From Sulfurovum sp. (GTDB lineage Bacteria > Campylobacterota > Campylobacteria > Campylobacterales > Sulfurovaceae), in contig JAPHUJ010000296.1 in assembly GCA_026193735.1 (NCBI GenBank), forward strand, positions 1-8,631: a DNA stretch of 8,631 bases, read 5' to 3'. Position 1 is the stretch's first letter. The number at the start of each line of letters is the position of its first letter. Position numbers and translations under genes: made by a program. A model generated the notes under the pieces. The model had not been told where the DNA came from, searched no databases, and saw only the letters and a list, made by a program, of their open reading frames with translations. Of this stretch, positions 6,359 to 8,631 are shown in pieces.

Positions 6359-8274
6359 GTATTTTAGAAAAAGCCTTTGAGGCAAGAAGTACAAAAATAA
6401 ATAAGGTAGAGACCACTAAAGCACTGAAAGCCCCTATGGATGTATATGGCAAATTGGAAGAAATTGCTGCAGCCGGATATGAAGGTCTGGCACAAGAAGA
6501 CAGTGCTTACTTTTTAAAATGTTTTGGTCTTTTTGATAAAGGTGAAGACTTTATGCTTCGTGTTCGTGTGCCTGCAGGGCAGTTAAACTATGAACAGGCT
6601 TTACGCATCGGTGAGGTGGCACAAAAGTATAGTAACGACTACATTGACCTTACCACACGTATGCAACTTGAACTGCGTTACCTCAAAATAGAAGATATCG
6701 CCAAGGTCCTACAGGAGCTCAAAGAAGTAGGTATCTCTACCTTTCAGACAGGGGTAGACAACCCTCGTAACATTGTAGCCGATCCACTAGATGGTATAGC
6801 GTACGATAACATCATAGAGACTATGCCTATCATCAATGAATTACAGGCTATATTTGGCGAAAATCCTGAATGGATCTCAGTATTACCTCGTAAATTTAAC
6901 ACAGGAATACTCGGTTCACTCTCAAATTCCTGTAACATATTTGGTCACGACTGCTGTTTTGTGTTAGCGCAAAAAGAAGGTGTATTTGGGTTCAATGTAT
7001 TCTTAGGTGCCCGTGTAGGTGTCCAGTCACAAGATGCAAATCTTTTTGTACACATAAATGAAGTACCCCTCTTTTTCAAATCACTCATAACTGTATTCAA
7101 AACCTACGGATACAGAGACAATCGTAACAAAAACCGTTTGGTATTTCTACTCAATGATGTAGGCATAGATAACTTCATAGACGCTGTCAAAGAAGAATCC
7201 GGATCTGACTTTACAACTGCTGGAACAACGATGGTACAGTCTCAGTCTATAGCCCTTGGTTCAAACAAAGTACTTGGACGAAACGGTAAATTTGCCTATA
7301 AGATCATCGTTCCTTCTGGGATTTTCAGTGGAGCAGATATGATAGCTACAGCTAAAGTAGCTAAAACTTATGGAACAGGTGATGTGAGACTTACTTATGA
7401 TCAAAATATTTATGTGCTGAACATAAATAAAGATACACTTATAGATTTTGAAGATACAGATATCATCCAAAATTATGCAAAATTCAACAATCTTTACTTT
7501 AACGACATGATAGCCTGTGCAGGAACAGCAACCTGTAGCTTTGGTGTCATTCCCAATAAACCTGATGCAATAGAAATGGCTCATTATCTTAATTCTGAAG
7601 TAGCCATAGAAAATGCAACCGTGCGTATGAACTGGTCTGCTTGTCCAAAAGGTTGTGGAGTACATGGTATCGCAGATATAGGATTTGAGGGGTGTAAGGC
7701 AAAAGATGATACTGGTAATCGTGTAAATGGCGTACACGTCTTTGTCGGTGGGAAAATTACCCGCGTAGCTAAAGAAGCACATGTTTTACACAAAGCCCTA
7801 CCCTTAACTGAAGCTAAGTACCATGTAAAATATCTGCTAAAAAGCTATGCAGACTTTAAACAAAGAGGTGAAACCTATGAAGCCTTTGATGACAGATATT
7901 TAAGTGCGAACTATTCTTTTCAAGCCCTTGGTTTTTATACAAAGATAAACTATATACTCAATGAAAAGTTGGAATTAAATATACAATTTGAACTTGAAAA
8001 TGAGCCTAAAACATTTAGAAAAGAAGAGTTTGAGCTTTTTCATTTTGGACTGAAACTCTATAAACTGCTTACCGGTGAAAAACGGTATGAAGCAGTAGAG
8101 AACTTTGAACCCGTTTTATTGAATCCAAAGAAGATCACCAGAGATAATGTCAGTAAACTCAACCCTAAGGTACCTGCTAAACTCTCTGAGGTCATCTATA
8201 ACATGACACACCAAGAGAAAAGAGAAAGAGCACAGGTTTTTTCAGAATTATTGGTAGCACTTAAAGAAGTATAG
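6355..8274 (+). CDS. nirA: Siroheme [4Fe-4S] nitrite reductase (NirA-like) with an unusual C-terminal extension
   Basis: Assimilatory-type nitrite/sulfite reductase that takes six electrons, probably from ferredoxin, to make ammonium. Domain order: ferredoxin-like half domain ~55-125 (FMLRVRVPAG, LTTRMQLELR), first catalytic half ~135-290 (VDNPRNI, LPRKFNTG), second ferredoxin-like half ~312-370, second catalytic half ~385-505 with siroheme/cluster ligands C388 and C394 (CAGTATC) and C430 and C434 (CPKGC). Anion-binding residues align as R69/R71, R138 and K180. N182 stands where sulfite reductases have Lys and plant nitrite reductases Asn, which favours nitrite. No flavin or NAD(P)H domain is present, so it is not NirB or CysI/J. 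At 639 residues it is longer than the usual NirA of roughly 510-560. The surplus (~506-639) includes residues 557-639, which resemble the last helices of a protein-kinase C-lobe (see findings). It overlaps cysG by 4 bases and abuts the Fe-S gene. Confidence 0.88.
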   Translation: MSILEKAFEARSTKINKVETTKALKAPMDVYGKLEEIAAAGYEGLAQEDSAYFLKCFGLFDKGEDFMLRVRVPAGQLNYEQALRIGEVAQKYSNDYIDLTTRMQLELRYLKIEDIAKVLQELKEVGISTFQTGVDNPRNIVADPLDGIAYDNIIETMPIINELQAIFGENPEWISVLPRKFNTGILGSLSNSCNIFGHDCCFVLAQKEGVFGFNVFLGARVGVQSQDANLFVHINEVPLFFKSLITVFKTYGYRDNRNKNRLVFLLNDVGIDNFIDAVKEESGSDFTTAGTTMVQSQSIALGSNKVLGRNGKFAYKIIVPSGIFSGADMIATAKVAKTYGTGDVRLTYDQNIYVLNINKDTLIDFEDTDIIQNYAKFNNLYFNDMIACAGTATCSFGVIPNKPDAIEMAHYLNSEVAIENATVRMNWSACPKGCGVHGIADIGFEGCKAKDDTGNRVNGVHVFVGGKITRVAKEAHVLHKALPLTEAKYHVKYLLKSYADFKQRGETYEAFDDRYLSANYSFQALGFYTKINYILNEKLELNIQFELENEPKTFRKEEFELFHFGLKLYKLLTGEKRYEAVENFEPVLLNPKKITRDNVSKLNPKVPAKLSEVIYNMTHQEKRERAQVFSELLVALKEV

Positions 8275-8631
8275 ATGGTAGAAGCACTAAGTAAACATAC
8301 CCCTCTTGAAGATTTTATAAATCATAAAACAAACACTGGTATGCAATGTGGAAACTACAGTATAGACTTACCAGACCTTGGAGATGGAGAGCAATACCGT
8401 TTTCACTTTGATGCGACTGCATGTGTAGGCTGTCACTGTTGTGAAGTTGCGTGTAACGAACAAAATGCAAACCCGGATGATATTAAATGGCGTAGAGTGG
8501 GAGAGATGGAAATGGGTGAGTTTCCAGATACATTACAACTTTTTAACTCTATGAGCTGTAATCATTGTATAGAACCAGAATGTCTCACAGGCTGTCCTAC
8601 GAACTCATACATCAAATTTGACAACGGTATC
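8275..8631 (+). CDS. 4Fe-4S dicluster electron-transfer protein (DmsB/NrfC type), 3' end outside window
   Basis: The frame is open from ATG 8275 to the last base (119 codons seen). Two cluster motifs are visible: C50-x2-C53-x2-C56-x3-C60 (ACVGCHCCEVACNEQN, with an additional Cys at 55) and C95-x2-C98-x4-C103-x3-C107-P (CNHCIEPECLTGCP), the pattern of the Fe-S subunits that pass electrons to or from molybdopterin oxidoreductases (DmsB, NrfC, PhsB relatives). There is no Tat or Sec signal, so it should act in the cytoplasm. The ATG follows the nirA TAG without a gap and AAAGAAG (8263-8269) supplies a ribosome site, so translation is probably coupled. Context suggests the electron subunit of an assimilatory nitrate reductase whose catalytic gene lies to the right, or an electron donor to NirA. 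Both are inference. The protein could continue into further cluster motifs or a membrane domain beyond the window. Confidence 0.85.
   Translation, partial: MVEALSKHTPLEDFINHKTNTGMQCGNYSIDLPDLGDGEQYRFHFDATACVGCHCCEVACNEQNANPDDIKWRRVGEMEMGEFPDTLQLFNSMSCNHCIEPECLTGCPTNSYIKFDNGI

Noticed and set aside
7261..7782. 173-codon frame on the minus strand opposite nirA
   Set aside because: Cys/Ile/Tyr-rich, no recognisable family and no ribosome site; it is the complement of a well-conserved reductase reading frame.

Overview
The window looks like the chromosome of a low-GC member of the Campylobacterota (formerly Epsilonproteobacteria), of the Sulfurovum/Sulfurimonas kind. This rests on the style of the proteins (MltG tail, Met8-CobA fusion, siroheme reductase), the A+T-rich spacers and the sigma70-like promoters with weak -35 boxes. 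It was judged from memory of these families, not from a database search. The theme is nitrate and nitrite assimilation.

Layout. Positions 1-330 hold the 3' end of mltG, a cell-wall lytic transglycosylase unrelated to the rest. It runs tail-to-tail, one base apart, into a minus-strand block read from right to left: narK2 (4906-3626), narK1 (3381-2101) and a PP2C phosphatase/Ser-Thr kinase fusion with a C-terminal membrane anchor (1975-332). Divergently, on the plus strand, lie a siroheme synthase (cysG-like, 5096-6358), a siroheme nitrite reductase (nirA-like, 6355-8274) and the start of a 4Fe-4S electron-transfer protein (8275 to the window end). The last three are tightly coupled: a 4-base ATGA overlap, then a TAG directly followed by ATG.

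How the parts fit (inference from families and context). NarK1 and NarK2 import nitrate. A nitrate reductase, probably encoded just beyond the right edge with the Fe-S protein as its electron-transfer subunit, makes nitrite. NirA reduces nitrite to ammonium with siroheme made by CysG. The kinase/phosphatase is a candidate regulator. A similar bifunctional protein sits between the nitrate transporter and nitrite reductase genes in Pseudomonas aeruginosa (PA1782), as I remember that locus.

Most notable signals. (1) The last ~83 residues of NirA, beyond the normal reductase fold, resemble the end of a protein-kinase C-lobe and match the corresponding part of the kinase encoded in this same window. 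(2) A 39-bp palindrome with one mismatched pair lies in the narK2/cysG divergent spacer. Its centre is exactly 59 bp from the candidate -10 box on each side, as expected for one operator serving both arms. (3) The two narK genes are tandem duplicates of identical length that also share their leader and -10 sequence, but differ at a Gly/Asp position in a membrane helix just after the nitrate signature. No RNA genes, CRISPR arrays or insertion sequences were seen, and no gene-free stretch exceeds 300 bases.
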